DNA of 20,969 bases from Croceibacterium_A sp044506885 (GTDB lineage: Bacteria > Pseudomonadota > Alphaproteobacteria > Sphingomonadales > Sphingomonadaceae), in assembly GCA_044506885.1 (NCBI GenBank), contig JBIQKC010000042.1:1-20969 (forward strand), given 5' to 3'. The position numbers and the translations under genes are program-made. Under the pieces are notes generated by a model that saw only the letters and a list, made by a program, of their open reading frames with translations, did no database searches and was not told the origin of the DNA. The stretch's first letter is position 1. Each line of letters begins with the position of its first letter. This document shows, piece after piece, positions 13,110-20,693 of this stretch.

Positions 13110-14305
13110 GTGCCGATCGCCTCGACCGGATCTATCCGGGTGGCGCGCCGCGCCGCGAGCACCGAGGCGAGGCTCGCAGCGAGCGCGGTAAGCCCGATTG
13201 CCAGCAGGTAGTCGCCCTGCGCACGATCGACCGGCAGTCCGCCGCCCTCGACCTCGGACAGAGGCGGAAAGGGCATCAGGGCAAGCCAGGCGACCAGGGC
13301 TCCGGTCACCGCACCGAGCGTGCCGATCAGCGTGCCCTCGAGCACGAAGACTCCGAGCACGAAACTCCGGCTGGCCCCGACCGCGCGCATGATCCCGATT
13401 TCGCCGCGCCGGCGCACGATGGACAGCAGCATCGCGCTGGCAATGCCGATGACGATGGTGATCAGCGCGAAGACCTTGATGATGGTGCCGGTGCGCCCCT
13501 GCGCATCGAGGGCCTCGAACAGCTGCGCATTGTCCTCCGTCCACGGCCTGGCCTCGAGGCCCGTGGCGCGCTGCAGCTGCGCGGCGATGCCCGTCGCCGC
13601 ATCGGGCGGGGCAACCTTCATCTCGATCCGGGAGATGCCGCTGGGCAGGTCGAACAGGGCCCGGGCGGTGTTGAAGTTCATGTACAGCGCCTGGCGGTCG
13701 GCGGTCGAAATTCCGAGGGAGAAGACCCCGCCGATGCGAAAGCTGCGCTCGCGCCCGCGGTCCGAACGGACCTGCACCACCTGGCCCACGCGAAGCCCGA
13801 GGTCCTCCGCCAGGCTGGCGCCGATGAGGACGCTGTCGGGTGCCAGCGCATCGCTGCCGGCGACGATCGCGGCCGAGAGGTCGGCGATCGCCGACAGCTT
13901 GTCGGGCTGGACCCCGATGACCCCGACAGGGGCGATGGCCTGCCCTCGCTGGACGAAGGCGCTGCCGCGGATCTGCGGCGAGACGGCGACCACTCCCGGC
14001 AGGGCCTCTGCCTGGCGGACGGCGGGCTGCCAGACCATGATCTGTTCGCGCCGGCTGAGATCCTTCTGCACCGCCACCTGCGCGCCGTCCCCGGCTATCG
14101 GCCGCGGATCGCGCTCGGCCGTCTCGAGCGTGACGTGGGCGATGTTGCCGACGGTGCGCTGGGTCAGCAGGCTGGCGAGACCTCCGATAAGTGCGCTCAT
14201 GAACACGAATACGCCGACCCCGGTGGCCACCCCGAGCACCAGCAGCGCGGTCTGCCCGGGTGTCGCCAGCAGGTGGCGCACAGCGATCTTGGCGGCGTAG
14301 CGCAC
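13106..14305 (-). CDS. ABC transporter permease, FtsX/MacB-type
   Basis: The 399-aa permease has one N-terminal membrane helix (about 15-40, LLVLGVATGVGVFVFMSALIGGL), a periplasmic MacB-like domain (about 45-265), and three C-terminal helices (about 275-300, 320-345, 365-385) framing the conserved RRGEIGIMRAVGAS loop that couples to the ATPase. It ends ARRATRIDPVEAIGT, typical of this superfamily. The fold fits type VII ABC systems (MacB, LolC/E), which move lipids, lipoproteins or small molecules outward. With an HlyD-type adaptor upstream rather than a second permease, an efflux-like exporter is more likely than lipoprotein sorting. The start is GTG 14305, four bases after the adaptor stop. 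Confidence 0.92.
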   Translation of the reverse strand: MRYAAKIAVRHLLATPGQTALLVLGVATGVGVFVFMSALIGGLASLLTQRTVGNIAHVTLETAERDPRPIAGDGAQVAVQKDLSRREQIMVWQPAVRQAEALPGVVAVSPQIRGSAFVQRGQAIAPVGVIGVQPDKLSAIADLSAAIVAGSDALAPDSVLIGASLAEDLGLRVGQVVQVRSDRGRERSFRIGGVFSLGISTADRQALYMNFNTARALFDLPSGISRIEMKVAPPDAATGIAAQLQRATGLEARPWTEDNAQLFEALDAQGRTGTIIKVFALITIVIGIASAMLLSIVRRRGEIGIMRAVGASRSFVLGVFVLEGTLIGTLGAVTGALVAWLALMPFPPLSEVEGGGLPVDRAQGDYLLAIGLTALAASLASVLAARRATRIDPVEAIGT

Positions 14306-14309
14306 GCCG

Positions 14310-15359
14310 CTAGTCCGCCGGCTCGACCCGCTCGCCCGGCGCCGCCGCGGCAGGGTCGGCCAGCACCTGCATCCCGGGCTCGAGGCCTCCGGTGACGATC
14401 ACCTCGACTGCCGGCCAGTCGACGAAGCGAATGCGGCGTTCCGCGACGCGCCCGTCGCCGTCTATCACCCGGACCCGCGGGTCGCTGTCGGGCGACAGGA
14501 TTGCGGCGCGCGGGATGCTGATCGCGTTCGCCCGCCGCTCGACTTCGAGGTTGACCGAGACCGTCTGGCCCGACGGCGCGACATCGAGAGGCTCGAGAAA
14601 GCGCAACCTCACCTCGCGCGCGCCGGTCGCCTCGTCGACCCGCGGCTCGATATGGACCACCTCGGCGCGCAGGGCGCGCTCGCGACCGGGCAGCTCGACC
14701 AGCGCCATGGCGCCGGTTCGCAGTTCGGCGGCATAGATCTCGTCGACGGCAGCGCTCACTTCGGGGGCGGTGAGGTCAGCGAGCCGGTAAACGATGGTTT
14801 CGGGGGTGATCGTCTGGCCGACATCGACCGGACGTTCGAGGATCACCCCCGAGAAGGGCGCGCGCATCACCGCACGCTGCTGCACTTCCTCGGCCTGGAC
14901 ACGTCCCGCCCGACGGCGCTGGAGCTCCCGAGCCCCCTCCTCGACCGCGAGTCGCGCTTCCTCGAGCTGGCGCTTGCTGACGAATTCGCCGAGGGCCTGG
15001 TAGCGGGCCAGCTGGCGGCGGGCCTGGGCGACCACGGCTTCCTGCGCCGAAACCGCCGCGGCTGCCTCGGCAATGGCCGCCCGCTGCGGCCCGTCGTCGA
15101 CCCGCGCGATCGGCGCGCCCGCCGCGACCCGGTCGCCGACGTCGTAGGGCAGCTCCATCAGGGTTCCTGCCACCGGTGCCTTGACTTCGACCGACAGGCG
15201 CGGCCGGATCCGTCCGTTGACCGCCAGCGTGCGCACCGCCTCGCCGCGCTCGACGGTGACCGTCGCGACCTCGGTCGGGCGCGGCACCAGCACGAAAAGC
15301 GCCAGCGCGGCGGCGAATGCCAGGCCGACGGCCCCGAGCGCGAGAATGCGCCGGCTCAT
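14310..15359 (-). CDS. HlyD/MacA-type periplasmic adaptor of the ABC exporter
   Basis: The 349-aa adaptor has an N-terminal signal anchor (about 5-26, ILALGAVGLAFAAALALFVLV). A lipoyl/barrel-sandwich half comes next (VKAPVAGTLMELPYDVGDRVAAGAPIARVDD, about 59-90). A coiled-coil hairpin (about 95-165, Ala/Glu/Arg-rich) follows, then the second lipoyl half (RAPFSGVILERPVDVGQTI). Beta-barrel and membrane-proximal domains complete it. It would link the inner-membrane permease to an outer-membrane channel, which is not encoded nearby. ATG 15359 is the first gene of the three-gene run. No clear ribosome site or promoter was resolved in the 130 bp upstream. Substrate is unknown. Confidence 0.9.
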   Translation of the reverse strand: MSRRILALGAVGLAFAAALALFVLVPRPTEVATVTVERGEAVRTLAVNGRIRPRLSVEVKAPVAGTLMELPYDVGDRVAAGAPIARVDDGPQRAAIAEAAAAVSAQEAVVAQARRQLARYQALGEFVSKRQLEEARLAVEEGARELQRRRAGRVQAEEVQQRAVMRAPFSGVILERPVDVGQTITPETIVYRLADLTAPEVSAAVDEIYAAELRTGAMALVELPGRERALRAEVVHIEPRVDEATGAREVRLRFLEPLDVAPSGQTVSVNLEVERRANAISIPRAAILSPDSDPRVRVIDGDGRVAERRIRFVDWPAVEVIVTGGLEPGMQVLADPAAAAPGERVEPAD

Positions 15360-15491
15360 TCGCCCTGCCCGGTCGCCGAGGCCTTCGCGCCTTGTGTCAC
15401 CATGAATCCGAAGTGCCTCATTCGCCCCTTGCGGGCAACCAATCCGACAAGCGCGGGGGCGTTCCGTCAGACCGGCGTCCGCGGCGGGTTG

Positions 15492-15968
15492 TCAACTCGT
15501 CCTCTCGAGGCGCGCCAGTGCTGCGTCGAGCGCCTGCAGGAACCGCGAGCGGTCGGCGCGCGAGAACGGGGCCGGTCCGCCGACCGCCTGGCCCAGTCCG
15601 CTGCGCAAGTCGGCCATGATCGCCCGGGTGGCGATGGCGCCGCCGAGCGAGGCCCGGGTGAAAGGCTTGCCGGTTGGCGCGAGCACCGTCGCTCCCGCCT
15701 TCACGCAGCGGTCGGCCAGGAGAATGTCCGTGGTCACGACGACGCTTCGGGGACCGGCCTGTCCGGCGATCCAGTCGTCGGCGGCGTCGAAGCCGTCGCC
15801 CACCACGACACGCTCGACCAGCGGCCCCGAGCCCAGTCGCAAGGCCGGGATGCGGAACGGGCTGTTGCTGACCACGCAGACGGGCACCCCGCGCCGCTCG
15901 GCGACGCGGTATATCTCCTCCTTCACCGGGCAGGCGTCGGCGTCGACGAGGATGCGCAGCTCAGTCAC
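15492..15968 (-). CDS. YaiI/YqxD (DUF188) family protein
   Basis: The 158-aa protein opens with TELRILVDADACPVKEE, the diagnostic DUF188 motif with clustered acidic residues resembling a PIN-like metal site. It continues with VVVGDGFDAADDWIAGQA and VVTTDILLADRC (acidic residues in loops), KPFTRASLGGAIATR, and APFSRADRSRFLQALDAAL. The family is thought to have a PIN-like nuclease fold, but its substrate is not established. GTG 15968 is chosen because the conserved motif begins two codons later. A TTG at 15992 would add eight non-conserved residues. It is transcribed alone, divergent from the cold-shock gene, with the AAGGCGAC array in between. Confidence 0.9.
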   Translation of the reverse strand: MTELRILVDADACPVKEEIYRVAERRGVPVCVVSNSPFRIPALRLGSGPLVERVVVGDGFDAADDWIAGQAGPRSVVVTTDILLADRCVKAGATVLAPTGKPFTRASLGGAIATRAIMADLRSGLGQAVGGPAPFSRADRSRFLQALDAALARLERTS

Positions 15969-16028
15969 GGGCGCGGTCTTAGAAGGCCGCAAACCATTTT
16001 CCTACACGGCGATTTTCTGGTTCAGGCT

Positions 16029-16044
16029 GGCGATGGCCATCGCC
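16029..16044. repeat. Perfect 16-bp palindrome
   Basis: GGCGATGGCCATCGCC is its own reverse complement. It lies about 60 bp upstream of the YaiI start and 42 bp before the AAGGCGAC array, a position suiting a dimeric regulator site. Function is unknown. Confidence 0.4.
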
Positions 16045-16085
16045 CCTTCCGCAGACACCCGCCTCGCCGCCCCGCCGCTTCCCGC

Positions 16086-16242
16086 AAGACGACGGCGACG
16101 CACCGCGAAAGCGACAATCGCCCCTCGCAAGGCGACAGATCCTCGCCGGAAAGGCGACGCGTTCTCCGCTCAAGGCGACGCTCTTGCACCCAAGGCGACG
16201 AGCCAACGACGCAAGGCGACGGTTTCACGCCCCCAAAGTGAC
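16086..16242. repeat. Eight-unit array of AAGGCGAC at about 21-bp pitch
   Basis: Core octamers start at 16086 (AAGACGAC), 16108 (AAAGCGAC), 16129, 16151, 16172, 16192 and 16213 (five perfect AAGGCGAC) and 16235 (AAAGTGAC). Start-to-start steps are 22, 21, 22, 21, 20, 21 and 22 bp, close to two helical turns, so all cores face the same side of the DNA. Spacers of 12-14 bp are poorly conserved, with a weak pyrimidine/CGCC tendency. Steps are not multiples of three, which excludes a repeated peptide. It sits between the divergent YaiI and cold-shock genes, over 300 bp before the latter. Confidence 0.75.
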
Positions 16243-16559
16243 GGTTTTCGCCACTGGCAGGCACAACCCTGTCATGTGTGTCAACTTCGTCTCTACCGGG
16301 GGGCCGATTGCGGCGGCGCGCGAAAGGCGGCCGGGCGGGCCCTTGCGTGGGCCCGATTAGGTGAATCGGCCAAGGTGTCCTATACAGCCTCCGCTGACGT
16401 CGAATTTTGCGACGGACTTCGGTGCCATGACCCTGCCCTGCCGCTTCGGCGGCGCGGCTTCGGCCCTGACGACGACTTCCTTTCGATTGACGACCTGACG
16501 CACGACCCCCGCTCGCACTTCCGCGGCGGGCCCACACGGTTCTCGAAAGGAACACCATC
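16243..16559 (+). promoter_or_regulatory. Upstream region of the cold-shock gene, no gene found
   Basis: About 317 bp without a convincing gene. Long leaders are common for cold-shock genes, and the last 70 bp ends with AAGGAACACC before the ATG as a ribosome site. TATACAG near 16381 resembles a -10 box, but no matching -35 was found. Nothing else was recognised. Confidence 0.35.
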
Positions 16560-16766
16560 ATGCCTATCGGCACAGTCAAATTCTTCAACGCCGACAAGGG
16601 TTACGGCTTCATCCAGCCCGAAGACGGCGGCCCCGACAGCTTCGTCCACATCACCGCGGTGCAGGCCGCCGGGATGCAGACGCTCGATAAGGACCAACGC
16701 GTGTCCTACGAAGTCGAGCGCGGCCGCAACGGCAAGGAATCGGCGGTCAACCTCCAGCAGGCCTGA
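16560..16766 (+). CDS. Cold-shock domain protein (CspA-like)
   Basis: The 68-aa single cold-shock domain binds single-stranded RNA/DNA and melts RNA structure. RNP1 is KGYGFI (about 14-19) and RNP2 is SFVHIT (about 27-32). The opening PIGTVKFFNADKGYGFI and closing GKESAVNL are standard for the family, at normal length. AAGGA lies about 9 nt before the ATG. The long upstream region fits post-transcriptional control, but that is not proven. A strong hairpin right after the stop (16776-16804) could end transcription. It is divergent from YaiI and followed by a small helical protein on the same strand. Confidence 0.95.
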   Translation: MPIGTVKFFNADKGYGFIQPEDGGPDSFVHITAVQAAGMQTLDKDQRVSYEVERGRNGKESAVNLQQA

Positions 16767-16775
16767 CCTCTCGCT

Positions 16776-16804
16776 CTCCCTCTCCCCTTTGCGGGGAGAG
16801 GGAG
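16776..16804 (+). terminator. Palindrome after the cold-shock gene
   Basis: CTCCCTCTCCCC (16776-16787) pairs perfectly with GGGGAGAGGGAG (16793-16804) around a TTTGC loop. There is no T-run, so it may be a repeat of the same class as 11389-11487 acting as a transcript stabiliser or terminator. Confidence 0.5.
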
Positions 16805-16834
16805 CAAATCCCACCCGCAGCAGAGCCTCGATCC

Positions 16835-17080
16835 ATGAGTCAGACCTACGAATTCTACGACCAACGCGCCCGCGCGGCCGAGCAGGCGGCGGAGAGCGCG
16901 GTGCTCGACAATGTACGCGAGCGCGAGCTGCGTTCCGCCCGCGCCTGGCGCGGTATGGCCGATCGCCAGCTTCAGATCGATTCCGAACGCGCCAAGGCGG
17001 AGGAAGTGCGCGCCGCCCGCCGCGCCGCCGAACTGGAGGCCATGGAAGCCGCGCGCGTGCCGCAAGACGCCACTCACTGA
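16835..17080 (+). CDS. Small helical hypothetical protein (81 aa)
   Basis: The protein starts MSQTYEFYDQRARAAEQAAE and is almost wholly charged, alanine-rich helix (VRERELRSARAWRGMADRQL, ERAKAEEVRAARRAAELEAM), so a coiled coil or DNA/RNA-associated helical hairpin is likely. There is no signal peptide or membrane segment. I do not know a function; similar short Ala/Arg/Glu proteins are frequent hypotheticals in sphingomonads. It follows the cold-shock gene by 68 bp across the palindrome and could be co-transcribed by read-through. It ends 2 bp from the convergent fumarase stop, leaving no room for a terminator of its own. No strong ribosome site is visible. Confidence 0.72.
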   Translation: MSQTYEFYDQRARAAEQAAESAVLDNVRERELRSARAWRGMADRQLQIDSERAKAEEVRAARRAAELEAMEAARVPQDATH

Positions 17081-17082
17081 TT

Positions 17083-18474
17083 TCAACCGGGGCCGATCAT
17101 CTTCTCCGGCCGCACCAGCCTGTCGTAGTCCTCGGCCGTAACCGCGCCGCTGGCGATGGCCGCCTCGCGCAGCGTGATGCCCTGCTTGTGCGCCGCCTTG
17201 GCGATTGCGGCGGCCTTGTCGTAGCCGATTGCCGGCGCGAGCGCGGTGACCAGCATCAGCGATCTTTCGACCCCCTCGGCGATCTCCTCCAGCCGCGGCT
17301 CCAGCCCCGCCAGCAGATTGTCGGTGAAGCTGCGCGCGGCATCGCCCAGCAGGCGCACCGAATGGAGGAAATTGCGCGCGATGACCGGGCGATAGACGTT
17401 CAGCTCGAAATGCCCCTGGCTGCCGGCGAAAGTGATCGCGGCATGGTTGCCGAACACTTGCGCGCAAACCTGCGTCAGCGCCTCGCATTGCGTCGGATTG
17501 ACCTTGCCCGGCATAATCGAGGAACCGGGCTCGTTCTCGGGCAGCGCAAGTTCGCCGAGCCCCGCGCGCGGGCCGGAGCCGAGGAAACGGATGTCGTTGG
17601 CGATCTTGTGCAGCCCCGCCGCCAGCGCGTTCAGCGCGCCATGGGCGAACACCAGCGCATCGTTTGCCGCCAATGCCTCGAACTTGTTCGGCGCGGTGAC
17701 GAACGGCAGGCCGGTCGCTTCGGCGATCTGATCGGCCACGGCTTCGGCAAAGCCCGCCGGCGCGTTGAGCCCGGTGCCGACCGCCGTGCCGCCCTGCGCC
17801 AGTTCGTAAAGCCCCGGCAGCGTCAGCTCGATCCGCTCTGTCCCCGCTCTAACCTGCCGCGCATAGCCGGAAAACTCCTGTCCCAGCGTCAGGGGGGTCG
17901 CGTCCTGCGTGTGGGTGCGGCCGATCTTGACGATGCCGCCCCACGCCCGCGCCTTGTCCTCCAGCGCCGCCGCCATGCGCCCGAGCGCGGGGACGAGTTC
18001 GCCCGCGAGCATAACCGCCGCCGCGACGTGCATCGCGGTCGGGAAGCAGTCGTTGGAGGACTGGCCTTTGTTGACGTGATCGTTGGGATGCACCGGCGAC
18101 TTTGCGCCCAGGCGGCCGCCGAGGAACTGGTTGGCGCGGTTGGCCAGCACCTCGTTCATGTTCATGTTGCTCTGCGTGCCCGATCCGGTCTGCCATACGA
18201 CCAGCGGGAACTCGTCGTCGTGGCGGCCTTCGATCACCTCGTCGGCGGCGTGGACGATCGCTTCGGCAAGACGCGGCTCGATCAGCCCCATCCGCGCGTT
18301 GACCCGCGCCGCCGCGCGCTTGACGATCGCCAGCGCCCGCACCAGCGCGATCGGCATCCGTTCGCCGCCGATGCGGAAGTTCTCCAGGCTGCGCTGCGTC
18401 TGCGCGCCCCACAGCCGGTCGGCCGGGACGGCGATTTCCCCCATGGTATCGGTTTCGATGCGGGTCTCGGCCAT
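17083..18474 (-). CDS. fumC: Class II fumarate hydratase
   Basis: The 463-aa enzyme interconverts fumarate and malate in the TCA cycle, as an iron-independent cytoplasmic homotetramer. The length is typical. Visible signatures include GSGTQSNMNMNE (97-108), HPNDHVNKGQSSND (129-142), GRTHTQDATP with catalytic-base H188, and the superfamily loop GSSIMPGKVNP (317-327) with catalytic S318. Closely related aspartase and argininosuccinate lyase share the loop, but KxQSSNDxFPT and the N-terminal DTMGEIAVPADRLWGAQTQRS favour fumarase. The ATG at 18474 is one base after the TAG of the upstream quinone reductase (TAGCATG), so the two are coupled. Confidence 0.96.
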   Translation of the reverse strand: MAETRIETDTMGEIAVPADRLWGAQTQRSLENFRIGGERMPIALVRALAIVKRAAARVNARMGLIEPRLAEAIVHAADEVIEGRHDDEFPLVVWQTGSGTQSNMNMNEVLANRANQFLGGRLGAKSPVHPNDHVNKGQSSNDCFPTAMHVAAAVMLAGELVPALGRMAAALEDKARAWGGIVKIGRTHTQDATPLTLGQEFSGYARQVRAGTERIELTLPGLYELAQGGTAVGTGLNAPAGFAEAVADQIAEATGLPFVTAPNKFEALAANDALVFAHGALNALAAGLHKIANDIRFLGSGPRAGLGELALPENEPGSSIMPGKVNPTQCEALTQVCAQVFGNHAAITFAGSQGHFELNVYRPVIARNFLHSVRLLGDAARSFTDNLLAGLEPRLEEIAEGVERSLMLVTALAPAIGYDKAAAIAKAAHKQGITLREAAIASGAVTAEDYDRLVRPEKMIGPG

Positions 18475-18475
18475 G

Positions 18476-19105
18476 CTAGCGAACCGGCTTGTGCGGTTGC
18501 CAGGTGTCGGTCGCGCGCGCCATGACTTCCCTCGCCGCCTTCTCGACTTCGGCCATGTGGAAGCCGACGTCCTTCTCTTCCATCTCCGGACCGACGCCAT
18601 CGAAGTGATAGCGGGCGGTCTCGACGAAGCCGAATACGTCGGAAAGGTAGCGGTCGAACACCGTCCGCAGCGAGACCAGTACGCCCTTTTCGCTGAGCCA
18701 GGCGCGCATCGTGCCGGATGAGGTGAGCGAGACCAGCCGCGTGCCCGCAAGCAGCCCGGCGGATGCGCCTTCGCCGCCCATGCCGAAAGTCCGGCCCGCG
18801 CCGAAAACGCGATCGATATAGCCTTTCAGCATCGCCGGCGGCGCGCCGAACCAGATCGGGTAGACCAATACGTAGACATCCGGCTTGCCCAGCGCGGCCC
18901 ATTCCCGCGCGACATCCTCGCCGGGATCGCCATGTCGTTCCTCGTCGCGCAGGACGGGATCGAAGCCGAGGCGGTAAAGATCGCGCACCACCGCCTCATG
19001 GCCCGATGCCCGCACGGCTTCGACGTAGCGCGCGGCGACGGACTGGATGAAGCTGTCTTGCGCCGGGTGGCAGACGATGACGGCGTGCTTGATGGTCTGG
19101 GTCAT
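18476..19105 (-). CDS. Flavodoxin-fold NAD(P)H:quinone oxidoreductase family protein
   Basis: The 209-aa protein has the flavodoxin-like fold of the NQO/KefF/MdaB group. HAVIVCHPAQDSF (about 7-19) is the FMN/FAD phosphate loop, YVLVYPIWFGAPPAMLKGYIDRVF (about 78-101) the conserved dimer and flavin contact, and LVSLTSSG with the following loop a second contact. It probably makes a two-electron reduction of quinones using NAD(P)H, in quinone detoxification, but substrate is not readable. ATG 19105 is preferred because the family fold begins immediately and GGAG lies 6-8 nt upstream. An extension to 19150 is unsupported. It is coupled to fumC by a one-base gap. A minus-strand terminator at 19180-19211 lies upstream, so its promoter must be within 19106-19180. 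Confidence 0.9.
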   Translation of the reverse strand: MTQTIKHAVIVCHPAQDSFIQSVAARYVEAVRASGHEAVVRDLYRLGFDPVLRDEERHGDPGEDVAREWAALGKPDVYVLVYPIWFGAPPAMLKGYIDRVFGAGRTFGMGGEGASAGLLAGTRLVSLTSSGTMRAWLSEKGVLVSLRTVFDRYLSDVFGFVETARYHFDGVGPEMEEKDVGFHMAEVEKAAREVMARATDTWQPHKPVR

Positions 19106-19179
19106 GGGCGGCTCCGGCAGGAGAGTCGGGACTTGCCCAATGGGTAACACCTGGGCAGGCGAACGCCATAACCAAACGC

Positions 19180-19211
19180 AAAAAAGCCCGCGGCTCGAAA
19201 GAGCGCGGGCT
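19180..19211 (-). terminator. Intrinsic terminator reading leftwards
   Basis: On the minus strand AGCCCGC-bulge-GCTC stems (11 bp, one bulged base) enclose a 4-nt loop and are followed by six T residues (plus-strand AAAAAA at 19180-19185). It faces the stretch 19212-19890, which has no intact minus-strand gene. Confidence 0.8.
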
Positions 19212-19400
19212 GCGTATCAAAGGTTGGTTGCGGGGGCACGCACCGGACGGTGTGCCACAACAGCTGTGGTCGAAATCTAAAGCAGGGCGAACCTCATCTT
19301 CGCCGACGCTCTCAGCTGCACGGTGATTCTGGCTGTTCCTGGGCCGCTTGCTGAACGGCAGGTCCGGGCGAAGATGGGGCCAAAGCCGCCTGTCGGCTCA
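19212..19400 (-). ncRNA. Candidate structured RNA or decayed sequence before the leftward terminator
   Basis: No open frame is convincing here, yet inverted repeats are dense. A bulged hairpin lies at 19235-19256 (GGCAC/GTGCC outer stem), CCACA/TGTGG at 19255-19269, and a 10-bp perfect stem (13 with one G-T pair) joins 19292-19304 to 19367-19379. The minus-strand terminator at 19180-19211 would end such a transcript. I tested by eye for tRNA, tmRNA, RNase P and SRP signatures and saw none. The right boundary and any promoter are unknown. A plus-strand leader of the ODC remnant is an alternative. Confidence 0.25.
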
Positions 19401-19713
19401 GGTAGCCCCTGCTGGACACAGCGTGGCCGCAACGGCCCGGAGGGCGGTAACTAGGCCAGAAAATTCGGTGTCAGAAGCGAAGCGGCGACGACCGGAAGTA
19501 TCGAATTACCGCCCGAAAAAAGGCGGAATGCAGAACCGTTTGGCGTTGATCTAGCGCTGATGAAACCCCTCTCCGTATCGGGTGCCGCCGAGCGCCACTC
19601 GATCGACCGGAACAATTCGATCGCCAAACTCGATCACCTAGTGCGTAGTCGCTAAGCGTAGATCGGATTATTAAAGCGCAAACGCGAGTTAAGCACCCTA
19701 GCGACATCCAGGT

Positions 19714-19887
19714 CGCGGCTGGCTCGAGATCGGCATGCTCGGCGCTTACGGGGCGGCGATGAAGATCCGCTTCAACGGCTTCGGCACGGCCGAGGCGGTG
19801 ATCATCGCCGACGAGCCGATGGCCAGCTCCTACGCCGGCGAATGCACCGACCCGCGCCAGAGCGACAGCGCCGTCAGCTTACGCTGA
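19714..19887 (+). pseudogene. C-terminal remnant of an ornithine-decarboxylase-type (type III PLP) gene
   Basis: The frame reads RGWLEIGMLGAYGAAMKIRF, NGFGTAEAVIIADEPMASSY, then a short acidic tail ending SAVSLR and TGA. WIEIGxLGAYGxxMxTxFNGF and DEPM are the C-terminal signature of alanine-racemase-fold (type III) ornithine/lysine decarboxylases. About 57 codons remain of roughly 400, and the frame meets a TAG only 12 nt before the homology starts. No start or catalytic lysine segment is present. The 3' end is still clean, with a hairpin at 19893-19920, so the loss is a 5' deletion or a rearrangement join near 19710. Confidence 0.75.
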
Positions 19888-19892
19888 GGCTT

Positions 19893-19920
19893 ACCGCCCC
19901 TCCGGTCCGGGAGGGGCGGT
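19893..19920. terminator. Hairpin between ODC remnant and cytochrome gene
   Basis: ACCGCCCCTCC (19893-19903) pairs perfectly with GGAGGGGCGGT (19910-19920) around a 6-nt loop. It lies between convergent genes and could serve both, though neither side has a T-run. Confidence 0.55.
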
Positions 19921-19929
19921 CCAGCCGCG

Positions 19930-20478
19930 TCAATATCCGAAGATGCTGATCCCGCGCGATTGCCGCTCGGTCGATCCGCGCAGGATGCCCTCGCTGGGGA
20001 TCTCCGGCTTGTACGCCTGGTGGCATTCGTTGCAGTTCTGGATCAGGCGGTCGCCAACCGCGCGCCAGGCTTCCTGGTCGGTCGACTTGGCCTCGGCCAG
20101 CTCGACCGCGTCGGAGCCGATCTCGGTCAGCTCTTCGGACAGCCGGATCCACTCGGGTTCCTGCACCCATTGCCGGTCGAACTCGCCGGTCCCCGGGATC
20201 TGGATCACCGCACCGCCAAGCATGATCTCGTAAGCGGAGTTGCTGACCATGTGCCAGTCGTTGTCGTTGCGCGGCATGTCGCCGTTGCCGAGTGCGAACA
20301 GGTAGTCGGCCGAGTGGTCGATCATCCCGACCATCGCGGCGTTGATGCTGACCGGCAGCGTCAGGTCGCTGGCGGCCGCGGTCGCCGTGGCGTCGGCGGT
20401 GGGCTCGTCGGACTGCTGGCAAGCGCCGAGGCCAAACGCCAAGGCAGACGCTGCGGTCAGGGTTGCGAGTCGCTTCAT
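19930..20478 (-). CDS. Cytochrome c'-type (class II) lipoprotein
   Basis: The 182-aa protein has a lipoprotein signal (FGLGAC, Cys20) followed by a Thr/Ala-rich linker, then four predicted helices. The single haem-binding CNECH is at 149-153, close to the C-terminus, as in cytochrome c'. DNDWHMVSNSAYEIMLGGAVIQIP resembles class II sequences. It should carry a covalently attached haem on the periplasmic side of a membrane, for electron transfer or gas binding; the partner is unknown. ATG 20478 is chosen because the signal peptide starts there, with GGGAGA about 6 nt upstream. The reading open to 20631 has no lipoprotein logic. There is no obvious operon partner. Confidence 0.88.
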   Translation of the reverse strand: MKRLATLTAASALAFGLGACQQSDEPTADATATAAASDLTLPVSINAAMVGMIDHSADYLFALGNGDMPRNDNDWHMVSNSAYEIMLGGAVIQIPGTGEFDRQWVQEPEWIRLSEELTEIGSDAVELAEAKSTDQEAWRAVGDRLIQNCNECHQAYKPEIPSEGILRGSTERQSRGISIFGY

Positions 20479-20693
20479 GGTGTTCTCCCTCATGGCGCAG
20501 TCGTTGCCGCGCGGAGACGAGGATAACCTCTCAGGTGCGTGGCGGCAAACAGTAGTACGACCTCCCGCTACGGCCGGTTCGAGCAGGTGAATGGGTTCCG
20601 CCGCGGCGTTACTCTCTACCCACGCGCGCATATCGGCAGGCTCAGTTGTCCAATTGCCGATGTTGCCGCGCCTGTCGGGTGTTTTTCTGCGGT

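Noticed and set aside
16086..16242. CRISPR array
   Set aside because: The repeated core is only 8 bp, the spacing is 21 bp and there are no cas genes. CRISPR repeats are 23 bp or longer with spacers of about 30 bp.
16086..16242. Plasmid-type iteron origin
   Set aside because: The pitch fits, but there is no replication protein gene nearby and the conserved part is only 8 bp. The region is otherwise chromosomal.
15616..18525. A 969-codon open frame on the plus strand
   Set aside because: It runs antisense to YaiI and fumarase and through the intergenic array and the cold-shock gene. It is Arg/Ala/Gly-rich low-quality sequence produced by high GC.
19212..19400. tmRNA, tRNA, RNase P RNA or SRP RNA
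   Set aside because: A CCGCAACCA string on the minus strand suggested a tRNA-like end, but no T-loop, tag-coding frame or GAAAGTCCGG-type core could be found.
20479..20631. 51-residue N-terminal extension of the cytochrome lipoprotein
   Set aside because: The lipobox and signal peptide start at the ATG at 20478 with a ribosome site. The extension would bury them.
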